Source: Amylostereum areolatum (lineage: Eukaryota; Basidiomycota; Agaricomycetes; Russulales; Stereaceae). From it: a stretch of DNA of 64,000 nucleotides. The stretch covers positions 1-64,000 of the forward strand of contig SAXG01000029.1 of the NCBI GenBank assembly GCA_012932865.1, given 5' to 3'. The translations under genes were made by a program, and so were the position numbers. Below the pieces are notes generated by a model that was not told where the DNA came from, did no database searches, and was given only the letters and a program-made list of their open reading frames with translations. Below are positions 23,715 to 34,074 of the stretch, one piece after another. The number at the start of each line of letters is the position of its first letter. Positions within the stretch are counted from its first letter, which is position 1.

Positions 23715-24910
23715 AGATTGACCATGCCGCGGCGGCCTCTCAAACTCTCCTCGTCATTCATCACCGCGGACGCCTTCGGCCACAAGCACATCAACACGAA
23801 GCTCTTATGTTCTCAATTCGAGTCTCTCCATCGACCTGATTGTCAACCGCTGCAAGAAGGCTCTCGTAGACGCTGGTGTCAAGGCTTTGGACATCAACGA
23901 GGTTATCCTCGTCGGCGGTATGACTCGTATGCCCCGCGTGGTGGACACCGTGAAGACCATCTTCGGTCGTGACCCGTCCAAGGGTGTCAACCCCGATGAA
24001 GCCGTGGCCATTGGCGTTTCCATCCAGGGTGGTGTTCTTGCCGGCAAGTTGCAACGTCACGGATATCCTCCTCCTCAACATTACTCCTCTCTCCCTCGGT
24101 AAGTTCGTCGCCGTCGTTGGTCAGTTCGACCCATACTTACACCGCCGCTGACAGGTATCGAGACGCTTGGCGGTATCATGACCAAGCTGATCTCACGCAA
24201 CACGACTATCCCCACGAAGAAGTCCCAGGTCTTCTCCACGGCTGCTGATGGTCAGACGGCGATCCAGGTGAAGATCCACCAGGATGAACGCGAGCTCGTC
24301 TGCGACAACCAGCTCCTCGGCAACTTCAACCTCGTCGGCATACCTCCCGCACCCAAGGGTGTTCCTCAGATCGAGATCACGTTCGACATAGATGCCGGTG
24401 AGTCAGATTCTTCTCAAATATGTTTGCCTTCTAACAATATGTATTCAAGATGTTATCGTGAATGTGTCTGCGAAGGACAAGGCGACGAACAAGGATCAAT
24501 CCATGACCACCTTGTCGTCCGGCCTCAGTGACAAGGTGATCGAGCGCATGGTCTCCGAGTCCGAGTCAGAGCAGTACGCGGAGGCGGACAAGGCTCGTCG
24601 TGACATCAACGAGGAAGCGAACAAGGCTGAGTCCGTTAGCACCAACACCGAGAAGGGTACGTTGTACCATCTCTATTCTTCGTTCACAGTTTTGATCAAC
24701 CTTTCACAGCCATGAATGAGTTTGAAGACCAGCTCTGTTCCACGGAGAAGGAGGAGGCCACGAAGCTCATTTCTGAGCTCTGTGAGCTTACTGCCACTAG
24801 TCAAGCCGGTGACGCCGTCAACGCAAATGCCATCCGGGAGAATATCAACGAGACCGAGCAGGCGTCGCACGGGTGTCAACCTCGATGAAGTCTAAGCTGT
24901 GGCTATCGCC
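23715..24910 (+). pseudogene. Mitochondrial Hsp70 (SSC1-type) fragment inside the transposon
   Basis: The C-terminal part of a DnaK/SSC1-type chaperone: the [16 protein letters not shown] region, [66 protein letters not shown] and the substrate-binding domain through [18 protein letters not shown]. Introns remain near 24100-24154, 24399-24449 and 24656-24710. At least two frameshifts break it, near 23825-23840 and 24045-24055. The lid ends abruptly near 24870, and a second sliver resembling the [10 protein letters not shown] codons follows at 24868-24905. The N-terminal ATPase half is absent, so this is a captured fragment and not the cell's own chaperone gene. Confidence 0.82.
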
Positions 24911-25258
24911 GGTCTCGCATGAACAATGGGGCACAGACGAAGAGGACCGGAGACGGCCAGCAATGTCTCTACCTCTCGTTGTGGCTTATACAAGTATCCA
25001 CGGGCGCGGCGTGTGTGGGCATGTCAAGGGATAGACACATAGCTAGAGCCTTCCGCAGGTTATCCACGGACACGGCGACGAAGATCAGGATGGGCACCTT
25101 ACCTTACAACCTTCCTTTCTCCTCAACTCACCCTCTTACCCGTTTGTCCATTATTCCGAGTAGAATAACTGACCTTATTTCCTTCTTTCTATACGGGATC
25201 TCCTGCTGCCTATCCCGGAGTGGCTGCTTGCCGACGCCACTCAGCGCTTGTTGCCAAG

Positions 25259-25266
25259 TATATAAA
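25259..25266 (+). promoter_or_regulatory. TATA box of the DUF6698-like gene
   Basis: TATATAAA-like sequence about 97-104 bp before the ATG at 25363, in a pyrimidine-rich leader. The position suits a core promoter. Confidence 0.45.
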
Positions 25267-25362
25267 CCCTCGCCGTTGACGTTTCCGTTTTTTTCCCATC
25301 GCCCCCGAACTCTCTTCCCCAACTGTACCCACTTTGTTTCCGTCCTCAAAGCAGTCTGTGCG

Positions 25363-27281
25363 ATGTCCACTGATAGCGATGCCGATTCGGACGTTGACAT
25401 TGTGGTCCAATCGCTTCTCTCGGCTGAGCTACGTCCACCAAGCAACTCTACGTCTCGAATGGAGTTGAGCGAGGTGCGTACTCTGTTTCTAAAGACATGT
25501 GCCCACTCCTCACTTGTGCATTTATTACAGGCTTTGAGACTCTTACAACTCCAGTACCAGCAACTCGTAGGTCGCTACAAGGAGCTTCAGATCGAACGCG
25601 ACACCATCAAAACCCAATTACGCGCGTCCAAGAAGACTAAGACAAAAGGTGGAAAGGGTTCACTGTCCGGTGAGGATCAGCAGATTGCATGGGCAGGGAA
25701 GAGTTTTGTTGTCGTAGGGCAGCCTTTCATCGAGGAGAGCACGCTCCATATTCCGGCGCCGTTAAACCTCGACTACACCCACCGTGATCGCTTCGAAAAC
25801 CCGCAGCGGGCTTTACTGTGTGAGGTTGCCGAGCTCTATCACCACCTCGCTGTCCGCAAACTAGACAAGATCATTGCTGATGACGCGTGTCGGCCGTCAT
25901 TTGTCAAAATGGTACGCTGTATCTCTAATATGCCTGCCGAAGCCTAACCTAAGTCTCCGCCGGTCAGTTTATGCAGCAATTCAATCAGGAGCGCTCCCTG
26001 ATGATCAACCGCGTTCGAACTGTGACTTCAGCCATTTTCGAAATCAATGCAAAGTTCTTTGTCGCAGGGTGCGACCGTGCGGCGGTTCCAGAGATCACGC
26101 TCTTGCTTCATGACCCACACGATCCACCGCACGTGCCATACTCGTTTTGGGCACCTGTATTGTTTCCCAACGGCAATAAAAAACAGCCCTTCTGTACCGA
26201 ACAACTTGCCAGTGTAAGCTACTATTGTCCGTGATGAGAGAGCTATATGTGACTGGTTCTCTACAGATGCTCAAAGTGATTCTCTTTGGCCCGTCTTCGC
26301 TTGACAAGAAAAAGACGAAATTCGGACGCACTTCAAAGGGAGTCATCTGGGGCGTCAAGCACACTACTCCGGGGTGTATTGCACTCGTAGCCATGCTCGT
26401 TCGTCCATCGCGACTTCCTCTCCATCCATACTTTCTAACGGGCATTGAAGTCTCGATTCGTCATAGGTCCCGACACCGCATTTAAATCTGATAAAGGCTA
26501 CCAGTATTGCGGAGATGTAACCAAGATCAACTGGCAAGCCGTCTTTGGCGAGTACAAGCGCGCGATCCTGCGCCTATCCGACGTGTACCGCCGCGACCTT
26601 CTCGCATTCTTTGACAAGAGGGTGTTTGGAGTAGTAAAGAATGCAATGGATGTAACTCAAGGCGAAGACTTCACGGGCAATATCGACGAAGTAGACAAAT
26701 TGATTGCGCAGATGGACGATGACGCCCCGGAGGGCTATGAAGGTGCAGAGGATGCACGCGAGGACGAATATGACGATGAACAGGGAGACTACGAAGAGGA
26801 GGTGTCCTTCATCGACGAGATGGACCTGCTATCATTGGGCCCTGCCGACGATGCCTCTCTGGACTCGTTTTCAAGGCCTGCATTACAGCTGGACACCATT
26901 CCCGAGATCTCAGAGGACGAAGATTATCCACCCAGCAATGCGCCCAGTAACGCACGCCGCAAAATTGTTCACCGCGCAGGCAAGGCCTCTTCTTCTGCAA
27001 AGACTGCGTTGGGTGGAGAGACAGCCATACGCAGGCAAGCGGCCGAACCCCAGACGTCAGCTATACCCGCGGCCTCTCACCAGAGGGCAACCCGGGCTAG
27101 GCCCGTTCCTGTCCTGAGCGTGGAGCCCGAAGAGCCTGAGGCGGCAGATTTTGGAGAGCCAGCACCTGGACCTAGGCGAGGTAGACAAGGTGTCCATGGC
27201 ACTGATCGTGGTAGTAGTGGTGGTCGCGGTCGCGGTCGTGGTCGTGGTCGCGGTGGACGTAGAGGCAAGAAGACAGGCTAG
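25363..27281 (+). CDS. DUF6698-like transposon-associated protein
   Basis: An intact 566-residue frame in five exons: 25363-25473, 25531-25911, 25968-26213, 26267-26398 and 26451-27281. An acidic start (STDSDADSDVD) and a short coiled coil (LLQLQYQQLVGRYKELQIER) lead into the core. The core has PYSFWAPVLFPNGN, GVIWGVKHTTPGCIALVAML and YQYCGDVTKINWQAVF, which resemble the agaricomycete DUF6698 family. The tail is acidic and ends in an RG-repeat (about residues 545-562) followed by lysines, as in RNA-binding proteins. It lies between the inverted repeats, in the same direction as the transposase. Unlike the other genes in the element it carries no disabling change, so it may be the selected component. 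Its molecular role is unknown. Confidence 0.78.
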
Positions 27282-27354
27282 TATATCTCCTCTTCACGGT
27301 TAGCTCACCGGTGGAACGGTGCACATTACAACTTCGTGAGGCGAGGCCGTGACC

Positions 27355-27938
27355 TGAGCTTATAAATTGCTTATAAATTGCTTATAATAGCCAGAAAGCC
27401 GTGGGTCCTCACCTAAAATTGGGCGGTTTATATAAAAAAGGCTCCCTGGCGGAGTGGTTATACTACACTATTACAATAGACTACCGCGGGCGGTACTAGG
27501 TTCGATCCCTGACCATGCAACAAAAAAAAGGTACAGTACTAACGGTAAGGTAAGCAGCTCCAACAAGACAAAGGTAAACCAGCATAAGCAAGTACTAAAA
27601 AGGTAAAGAGCACTACAAGAGGTAAAAAGGTAGTAACTAATAAGCACTACTAACTAACTACCTTAAGGCTAATAGAATATAATGGGCAGTTGAACCGGCA
27701 GCAGAAGCGCGCAATTATTTTTCGCTTCCCAATCCGACAAGGCCCCATCATACCTTACAAGGTCACCCATCATTTGTCATCTCCGGCCCGACCTTACAAT
27801 GCGCTTATAAAGTGACTTTATAAGGTACATTGCAAGAGATCTCTCTTTTCTTAGAAGCATTATAAGACCCTACTTCCCATTCTAGCCCTTTTACCCATTG
27901 TAATCGACTATAAGCTCCGGTCCGGTTTTCCGACATAG
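27355..27938. repeat. Right subterminal region of the transposon
   Basis: AT-rich DNA with repeated GCTTATAAATT units at 27357-27390, TTACAAGG/TTATAAAG motifs around 27757-27880, and the 18-bp right terminal repeat at 27921-27938. It mirrors motifs just inside the left end (18416-18550). A tRNA-like insert interrupts it at 27440-27540. Confidence 0.6.
27440..27540 (+). mobile_element. tRNA-derived SINE-like sequence
   Basis: It has an internal RNA polymerase III promoter: A box TGGCGGAGTGG at 27447-27457 and B box GGTTCGATCCC at 27499-27509, 52 nt apart. An A-rich stretch (CAACAAAAAAAAGG) follows from 27518. The flanks do not pair as an acceptor stem and no anticodon arm folds, so this is not a working tRNA gene. 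A tail with repeated GGTAA units runs to about 27660 and may be the SINE body. Confidence 0.55.
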
Positions 27939-28430
27939 CCTGACCGGTCGACCTACTCATCCGGCTTATTTCCGTTGCAGATCTTTTTCCTCGTTCCTCC
28001 TTCGTCACGGCGACGAACCGGAACACACCTCAGTGCCAACATCGACGCTTCCGGCAGTTGTCGTACGATTCCCTGACAATAACAGGCGAGAGAGTGCACA
28101 ATTGGACGAAGAGCGGGCGTCAAGTCCGTATCTGTGTAACTGACTGACAACAAAGTGAAAGCTTGGATGAACACGGGTCAAAAGCATGGCGGCTATTGGA
28201 CGCCTCGGGCCAGCTCAGGCCTCACACGCGCCCTTCTGCAAAGGAACAAAAGCCTTGAGGCGTTCTTTGTTCTTTTTCTCCTATAAGACGATGGTCTAGC
28301 CACCACCCCCACGATCTCCCCTCCCAACCCGGCCCCCGCGAGCGACACTGCCCCCACCGTCTTTTTCTCCACACCGACGCTCTTTCTCGTTATACCAGCT
28401 CGTACGATACCACGCCATTAGACCTCCGCC
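27939..28430. promoter_or_regulatory. Upstream region of GH16 glucanase 1
   Basis: Spacer from the transposon end to the GH16 start codon. A CTATAAGA element at 28281-28288 and a pyrimidine-rich leader just before the ATG suggest the promoter. No gene is seen. Confidence 0.45.
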
Positions 28431-29657
28431 ATGGTCCTTCTTTCGTCTGCGCTCTCTCTCGCCTCGTTCTCCCTCTCGGCAGCTGCCCTGGCCATAAACG
28501 CCTCGCTCTCTCTCGGGACTAACACCTCTGCCGTCGCACCCAGCAAATTCAAGCTCGTGCACAAACACCAGGGCAATGACTTTCTCGACGAAAGGTGCGT
28601 GTGCGTCTCCCCCCTTCGAAGCCCCGCTCATCCTCTGTCCAGCAAATGGTCCTACTTCACCGGCGCGGATCCCACCAACGGCAAGGTCCAATACCTCTCC
28701 AAGGCCGACGCCGTCTCCAACAAACTCGCCACGGTCCAGTCCGACGGCACCGTCGAGTTCAACGTGCAGCAAGGCGACCTGCCTCGTGGCCAGAACCGCA
28801 AATCGTGTGTATCAGTGATCGCCCTCTCCACGCGTTCGACGCCTGACAACTCACCCCGCAGCGTTCGCATCGGGTCCGTGCAGCCGTGGTCCAAGGGCCT
28901 GATCATCGCCGACTTCAAGGCCATGCCGTACGGCTGCGGCGTGTGGCCCGCCTTCTGGACCGTCGGGCCCAACTGGCCCAACGGCGGCGAGCTCGACATC
29001 ATCGAGGGCATCAACACCCGTCACTTCGTGCGTGGCCCTCCGTGTTCCGTGCTCCTCTCCCCTCCCTGACGACCTCCGCAGAATCAGCTAACGCTGCACT
29101 CCGGCGAGGGCAGCAACTGCACGGTCGACACCAACCCTGGCCTCGTGAACGGCGTCCCGCCGTTCCTCGCACAGCCAGGCAACCTCGACTGCCGCTCGAC
29201 GCCGGACGCGAACACCGGCTGCGGCTTCATCGACGACGACCCCAACGCGTACGGCTCCGGCTTCAACTCCGTCGACGGCCGCGTCTTCGCCGTCCTCCGC
29301 GACGATCGCGGCATCCTCATCTGGTCCTTCCAGCGCTCCGCCGTGCCCGCCGACATCGTCGCCGGTGCGCCCGACCCCAACCTGTGGTCGTCCCCGCGCG
29401 CGTACTTCTCCAGCCAGACCTGCGACATCGACGAGCACGTGCAGCCGCAGACGATCGTGCTCAACACGGACGTGATGGGCGACTTTGCCCAGAGCGGGCT
29501 GCAGGACTCCGGGTGCTCGACAGACGTGGCCGGCGTCGTGGCGGACGGGACCAATTACGCGAGTGAGTGGGCTTTTCTTGGTTTGCGATTCGGGCTGAGC
29601 TGACGCGCGTGGATAGATGCGACTTGGATCGTGAATTATATCTCCCTGTGGGAGTAG
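28431..29657 (+). CDS. GH16 endo-beta-1,3(4)-glucanase 1
   Basis: A secreted glycoside hydrolase family 16 enzyme of 337 residues acting on cell-wall or plant beta-glucans. There are five exons: 28431-28594, 28643-28804, 28862-29027, 29082-29562 and 29617-29657. A signal peptide of about 20 residues (MVLLSSALSLASFSLSAAAL) comes first. The catalytic motif ELDIIEG follows GNWPNGG-like residues; the two Glu and the Asp are the nucleophile, acid/base and helper of the family. Conserved Cys residues surround the TVDTNPGLVNGV and DCRSTPDANTGCGF parts. The last exon ends NYISLWE. Intron positions match the paralogue at 52641-53964 exactly. The stop codon is directly followed by antisense methyltransferase coding sequence. 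Confidence 0.92.
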
Positions 29658-30156
29658 ACGGGACCTCTGTGTCCGCGGCGACGATCGTGTCGAAGCCGGC
29701 GGCGTCCGGGGAGAACAGCGTACTCGGATCGGTGCCCCAGGCGTGCGGGACGACGCTGCAGCGCGCTTGCGCGCCGTTCCGCGCGACGTTCGCCTCGAGG
29801 GCGCGCATGAGCTCGGCGTCGGGGTAGTCGCTCGTCGTGACGTGCACATGCTCGTATGTCTTCGCGATCAGGATCCCCGGGAGCCCCGCGCCTGCGCCGA
29901 GCTCGAGGACGCGGTGGTGGCCGCCCCGGAGCTGCAACTCGGGGAGATGGTCCGCGATGTAGAGGGCGGAGACCCAGATGGAAGAGGCGTGGAGGGCCCA
30001 GTTCTCGGCTGCTGTATCGGGCGTCGCGAGTGTGATGGTGGGTGCTCCGGAGGGCGAGATGTAGGTGAATTGGAGGCCGGCGGAGGAGTGCGTGATGGGT
30101 GCGTAGTCGTACAATGTTTCTAGAGAGCTGGAGAGGATGTCTTCGGGTTCCGACAT
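29461..30156 (-). pseudogene. EFM7/Nnt1-like lysine methyltransferase, 3' truncated
   Basis: The ATG at 30156 starts MSEPEDILSSSLETLYDYAP. Then come the family block ENWALHASSIWVSALYIADH, the SAM motif VLELGAGAGLPGILIAKTY, the DYPDAEL strand and FDTIVAAD. This is the class I methyltransferase fold of the METTL21/EFM7 group, which methylates elongation factor 1A in yeast. Family members then continue through an LW-containing loop and about 80 more residues. Here similarity stops at about 29673, within 20 bp of the GH16 stop codon on the other strand. The frame then runs antisense through GH16 exons to a stop at 29461. The gene is therefore cut off and probably inactive, or it yields a chimeric tail. 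Confidence 0.72.
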
Positions 30157-30530
30157 CGAGGCTGTTCTCTGTGGCTGTTCCAGTACGGTATACGGGAGAG
30201 AAATAGTGAAGATATGGCCCCGGTGAACTCGTGTTCTCGAAGCTTGAAGCTTGAAGCTGAAGAAGCTGAAGAAGATGCGAATTGTTTCGTTTCACGATCA
30301 CGTGGTATTCTTCCCTGCTGTAGGCGCTTGATATTATTTAATCCTCGAAACTCTTGAACGCGGTTGAACAACGACGACCATCTCCTGTTACTTAGGACGT
30401 AAACGAGGAGACTTACCCCAAGTCTTGCCCAACTCCCCCTCATTCTGCCATCCGTTTTCTGCTCTAGTGCCACCACGGCGTCTTATTCACGTCACGTCTC
30501 CGCGTCCTCCAAGGCATTGAGCACACAAGA

Positions 30531-31923
30531 ATGCCCTCCACCGGTCCTGGACCTGAGGTGTGTGTCACTTTTGACGTCCCATAGATTTAGGTAGAATTAA
30601 TTACGGGATTTTCAGCAGGTACCTAGCGACGACCTGTCCAGGAGTTTGGAGCCAAGTTCCGGAAAACAGGCTGGATACAAGAAACAAACAGCTCGAAAAA
30701 GTACCGGTTGTAGACCGCCTCCGAATTGGCCTAGAGGTGCCAGGCTTTCTATGCTTTCATTCAATCAGACCCCCACACTACCACCTATACCGAACACTCC
30801 GACGCAAGAAACCTCATCCCCGGCACTGTTGTCACCAGTGCCGCCAGCTCCGAGTATACCAACGTTGGTCGCAGATATACTCGCTAGGTCCACGGTACCC
30901 TCACTGTAAACTTCTACTGAGCACTCTTATAGGACAACCATCAGACCGGCTCATGCTGTCGGTGCCAAGAAGCACAAACAGCTAGGTCCATCCTACCGTA
31001 AACACGCCGATTTCTTCTACGAAGGAGCCACTGTAGGCATCATCTGCGGGAGAACCGTCTTCAAAGTCGACAAGCAGCTGCTATCGCAAGCATCTCCTAA
31101 CCTTGCCACCGCATTCCTCGAACCTGGCTTCTCGGCCGTTGGGGAGGGCTTCTCCGTCGATCCTGCTTATACAGTTAAGGTCGATGGCGTGTCTTTCGGG
31201 CACCTAATGGCGATCCTATACCATGCCAAGTAATCTGCCTTCTCCTCCTTGCTCTCATGTGCGATGTTGCTGACTCTCGTCGCGATCTTTAGTGACTGGA
31301 TGGTCACGCCTCCGTCTTTCAAAGTCTTAGCCTCCGTTCTACGTGTTTCGTTGAATCTGAACTTTCCACGCATACGACAATGGGCATTGAAAACGATCAA
31401 AGCGATCTGGGCCCCTGACACCTCAGCCGTCATCCTCAACCCCCTCTCACACGCCGACGCCGTCGACGCCATCTTGCTTGCGAGACTCTGCAATATTCCG
31501 CAAATCATGAAGCGCGCCCTTTACGAGATTGTGCGCTCGCCACAGTACGACGCCCGCATCATCTACCTCCAGAATGCGTTGTCAAGTGATGATATGTTCC
31601 TCGCCCTGCACCTTCGCTCGCGCCTCTCCGACTCGTGGCTATCCGAGATGCAGGCACCGCCGGTGCAGATGCTCTGCACACACTGTACCTTTGCCCCAGG
31701 AGCGTCTCCCAAAGCGCTCTCCACTTTCTGGACGGAGCGGGTGCAGAAATCGGGGTTGTTGCTCGAGTATCGGCACGATCCGATCTCCGGGATCGACGCC
31801 GTAGTGAAGAACCTGAACCTTGCGCAGGAAGGTCTATGCGCGCGATGCTTCGAGAATGTCAAGGAGTGGGTACGCGGAAGGCAGGATGCGTGGTGGACCA
31901 TGATCGATTCTCCAGCGACCTGA
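30531..31923 (+). CDS. BTB/POZ domain protein with C-terminal CxxC pairs
   Basis: A 407-residue protein in four exons: 30531-30557, 30619-30887, 30933-31229 and 31293-31923. After a Pro/Ser-rich N-terminus, the BTB-like core starts at HADFFYEGATVGIICGRTVFKV and includes DKQLLSQASPNLATAFL. A helical region (LRVSLNLNFPRIRQWALKTI) follows. The C-terminal part has CTHC and later CARC, with an intervening Trp, as in many agaricomycete BTB proteins. Such proteins often bridge CUL3 or other partners; here the role is unknown. It shares only the cysteine arrangement with the adjacent minus-strand gene. Confidence 0.8.
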
Positions 31924-32064
31924 TATGTTTCAATGATACTAGAAGATTTCGTCGCATGTTCGTCGGACAGAAATGAGAAAGGGCATGAATCATGTAAGTA
32001 CAGATGATTGTGGCACTTGTACTACGTTGGAAAATCTGCCCCAGAGATCACCATCCCGACGCTC

Positions 32065-33179
32065 TCACTGGTCATTGATCAAACTTTCCCATTGCTATAA
32101 AGCAATCAATTAGCCATCGGTTCAGATTTGCATCGCTGCGGCAACTTACCTTGTCATACAGAAGGTTCAAACGGGCACCATACATATCCACGAACTTCCC
32201 GAAGTTCGAGTTCGATCTAAGGGTTACCGCGACATCAAACGTAGGCTTGTCGCTGTTCAATACGTCTACTCGGAAACTGCGGGGGAAGGTCAATTGTTGC
32301 TCGGTCATAAGGTCGGGCATGGATGACATACAAGTTGATGCAATTCATGCATGGACTTGCAATCGCGAACGCGGGTCCTTGTACGCGCGGATCCTTCAAT
32401 ACCAATGAGCTGGGGCGTGTTCCGAGAAACTGGTCCTCGTGCGCTGTCAGAAGAAACTTGGCGACCCAGCTTTTGAGGTCGTCGGTAGCATCCATCGAAT
32501 TCCTCGTGTGCTCTACATCGCAGCTGCAGCGAGCTCCTTTGACCGAGACCCCTTGGAAAAGCGCACGAGGCGGCTTAACAATCGGGCGCGTCCCACTCGC
32601 TGAATGCTCCGCGCAGATGTTTGTACAAGCCGTGTGGAACGTGGTGAGCAAGGCAAAAGGATGCTCGGAGATGTATTGCCTTGGAATTTCCTCAATGGGA
32701 AAACGGAGGAAGTTGCGTGCGCAGATCACCATGAGCTCTTTGGTGGCGTCGGCGCCCCGATCGTACGCCTGTTGATAGATGAGAGCGAGCGTGCGTGCGT
32801 CTGGGCAGGTGAACTGCAGATAGTCCTCCAGGATAGCTTCGCGTACGGTGTTCTTCAAAGAGATGGCTGATACGAGCGCCAAGCCACCAACAGAGCCGGA
32901 CAAGTTGCCGCTTCGCCCGAGTGCGCAATCTTGTTCGCAGTCCTGTAACATGACCTTGGCGCGGTCGTAATCCATGTCGAGGGATATGACGGGACACTGG
33001 GAGAAAGGGACTTGATGGGGAGGAAGATAGTCGAAGAGACTTTTCTTCTCATATAAGGCCTTGAAAGCAAAGGAGTAGCTGGACAGCTTGCGAAGCGTCG
33101 TGGGGAATGTCCTATTATTGGGATCGCGTTGAACTCGAAGGGCAACCTGAAGGTCAGAGATGACATTTGGGGGCTGCAT
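32065..33179 (-). CDS. BTB-like protein with CxC...CxxC motif (intact copy)
   Basis: A 334-residue protein in three exons: 33179-32332, 32276-32150 and 32094-32065. The N-terminal half (DLQVALRVQRDPNNRTFP, then KLSSYSFAFKALYEKKSLF) may be BTB-like. The middle (TLALIYQQAYDRGADATKEL) resembles the third family member at 62390. The cysteine signature is CSCDVEH, then about 50 residues, then CMNC. The introns fall right after CxxC and before the short last exon (QWESLINDQ), as in the other two copies. A structural zinc site is inferred. Function unknown. Confidence 0.77.
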
Positions 33180-34074
33180 CGGAGGGGGCGTGATTCAGAG
33201 AGATTCGAGACGGGGCGTGGTTTTGGATATTCCAGATGTCGAGGAATGTGGGTTAAGTAGAAACCCCAGGTCGTGTGGCGGGAGGAAACGAGGCGAAGGC
33301 CTCAGAGGAGGCCACAATACAGACAATGAGGCCTTGAGGGCCAATGAAGGGAAGCCAGGCATAATCTCCTGAAGGCCACCGCATTGTATTGCCTGCGTCC
33401 GCGACTGGAACTAGTGCCACACTGGCCCCCGTCGTCGCGATTTGAAAGCCTCTGCGACTTGAAGCTGTGTCGGCGCTTCTGTGGCACTCCCCAAAGACAT
33501 CTTGAACGCAGATGAGCGAATCAGTTCAATCATCATCAATATCCGGCCTTCGATAACTTATCGACCGACGACCGCCGTCGCCGCCCACTGCGGCGGGGCG
33601 GATTTTGTCGTATTGGCCCTTTCCCAGCCGCTGTGAATGTGGTCAGAAAATAGCGTCACTCTCACCGCCACGATTTGCGCTTGAAGTACATACTTTAGAC
33701 GACACGATATTCGATTAGTAGTTTGATAGGCTTCGACAAGTTCGTCGGGAGGTTGTCATAGACTAAGAGTCAGACGGGCAGCGGTGTCGGTGAGCGCCGC
33801 CGGCCGCACGTGAGACGATCGCGACAGTCACGTGGTACGCGTCCGGGTTATATTCATTTCCGGCTCTTCTCTTATTTCAGCTTTGAAATTGAGCATCGAG
33901 TCGTCAACGACGGTCGACGACGGCCACGACGACGACGACGACGTCCGACCTCCACACTCGTGCACCAGTTTTTTCTGCGCTTTGGAGCCTTAAGTGTGAG
34001 CGGTGCCACTTCTTGTTCATACTTAGACGCCATTGACGCTTTTTACTATTGCTACCGCTTAGTCGCCCAGCCTA
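33180..34074. promoter_or_regulatory. Divergent intergenic region
   Basis: Lies between the BTB-like gene and the first F-box gene, and should hold both promoters. Two CACGTG/GCACGTGA-type E-box sites occur at about 33805-33835. No gene or repeat is seen. Confidence 0.45.

Larger units (their letters stand above)
18390..27938. mobile_element. Plavaka-type DNA transposon carrying host gene fragments
   Basis: The segment is bounded by CTATGTCGGAAAACCGGA at 18390-18407 and its exact reverse complement at 27921-27938. The first ~150 bp inside each end share short TTATAA- and TTGTAAG-type subterminal motifs (for example 18416-18445 and 27355-27400). Contents in order: a Plavaka transposase, a LAMMER kinase fragment, a mitochondrial Hsp70 fragment, a DUF6698-like gene and a tRNA-derived SINE-like insert. 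No convincing target-site duplication is visible; only CC follows both outer edges. The association of the transposase with this class of element is established knowledge. That the whole interval moved as one unit is inferred from the end repeats. Confidence 0.72.

Noticed and set aside
24919..25362. N-terminal extension of the DUF6698-like gene upstream of 25363
   Set aside because: The frame is open, but the stretch contains a TATA box and promoter-like DNA and no domain. The ATG at 25363 fits the acidic start.
27440..27520. Functional tRNA gene
   Set aside because: A and B boxes are present, but acceptor and anticodon stems do not form, so it is called SINE-like.
18381..27945. Target-site duplication of the Plavaka element
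   Set aside because: Only a 2-bp CC match flanks the inverted repeats, which is not above chance.
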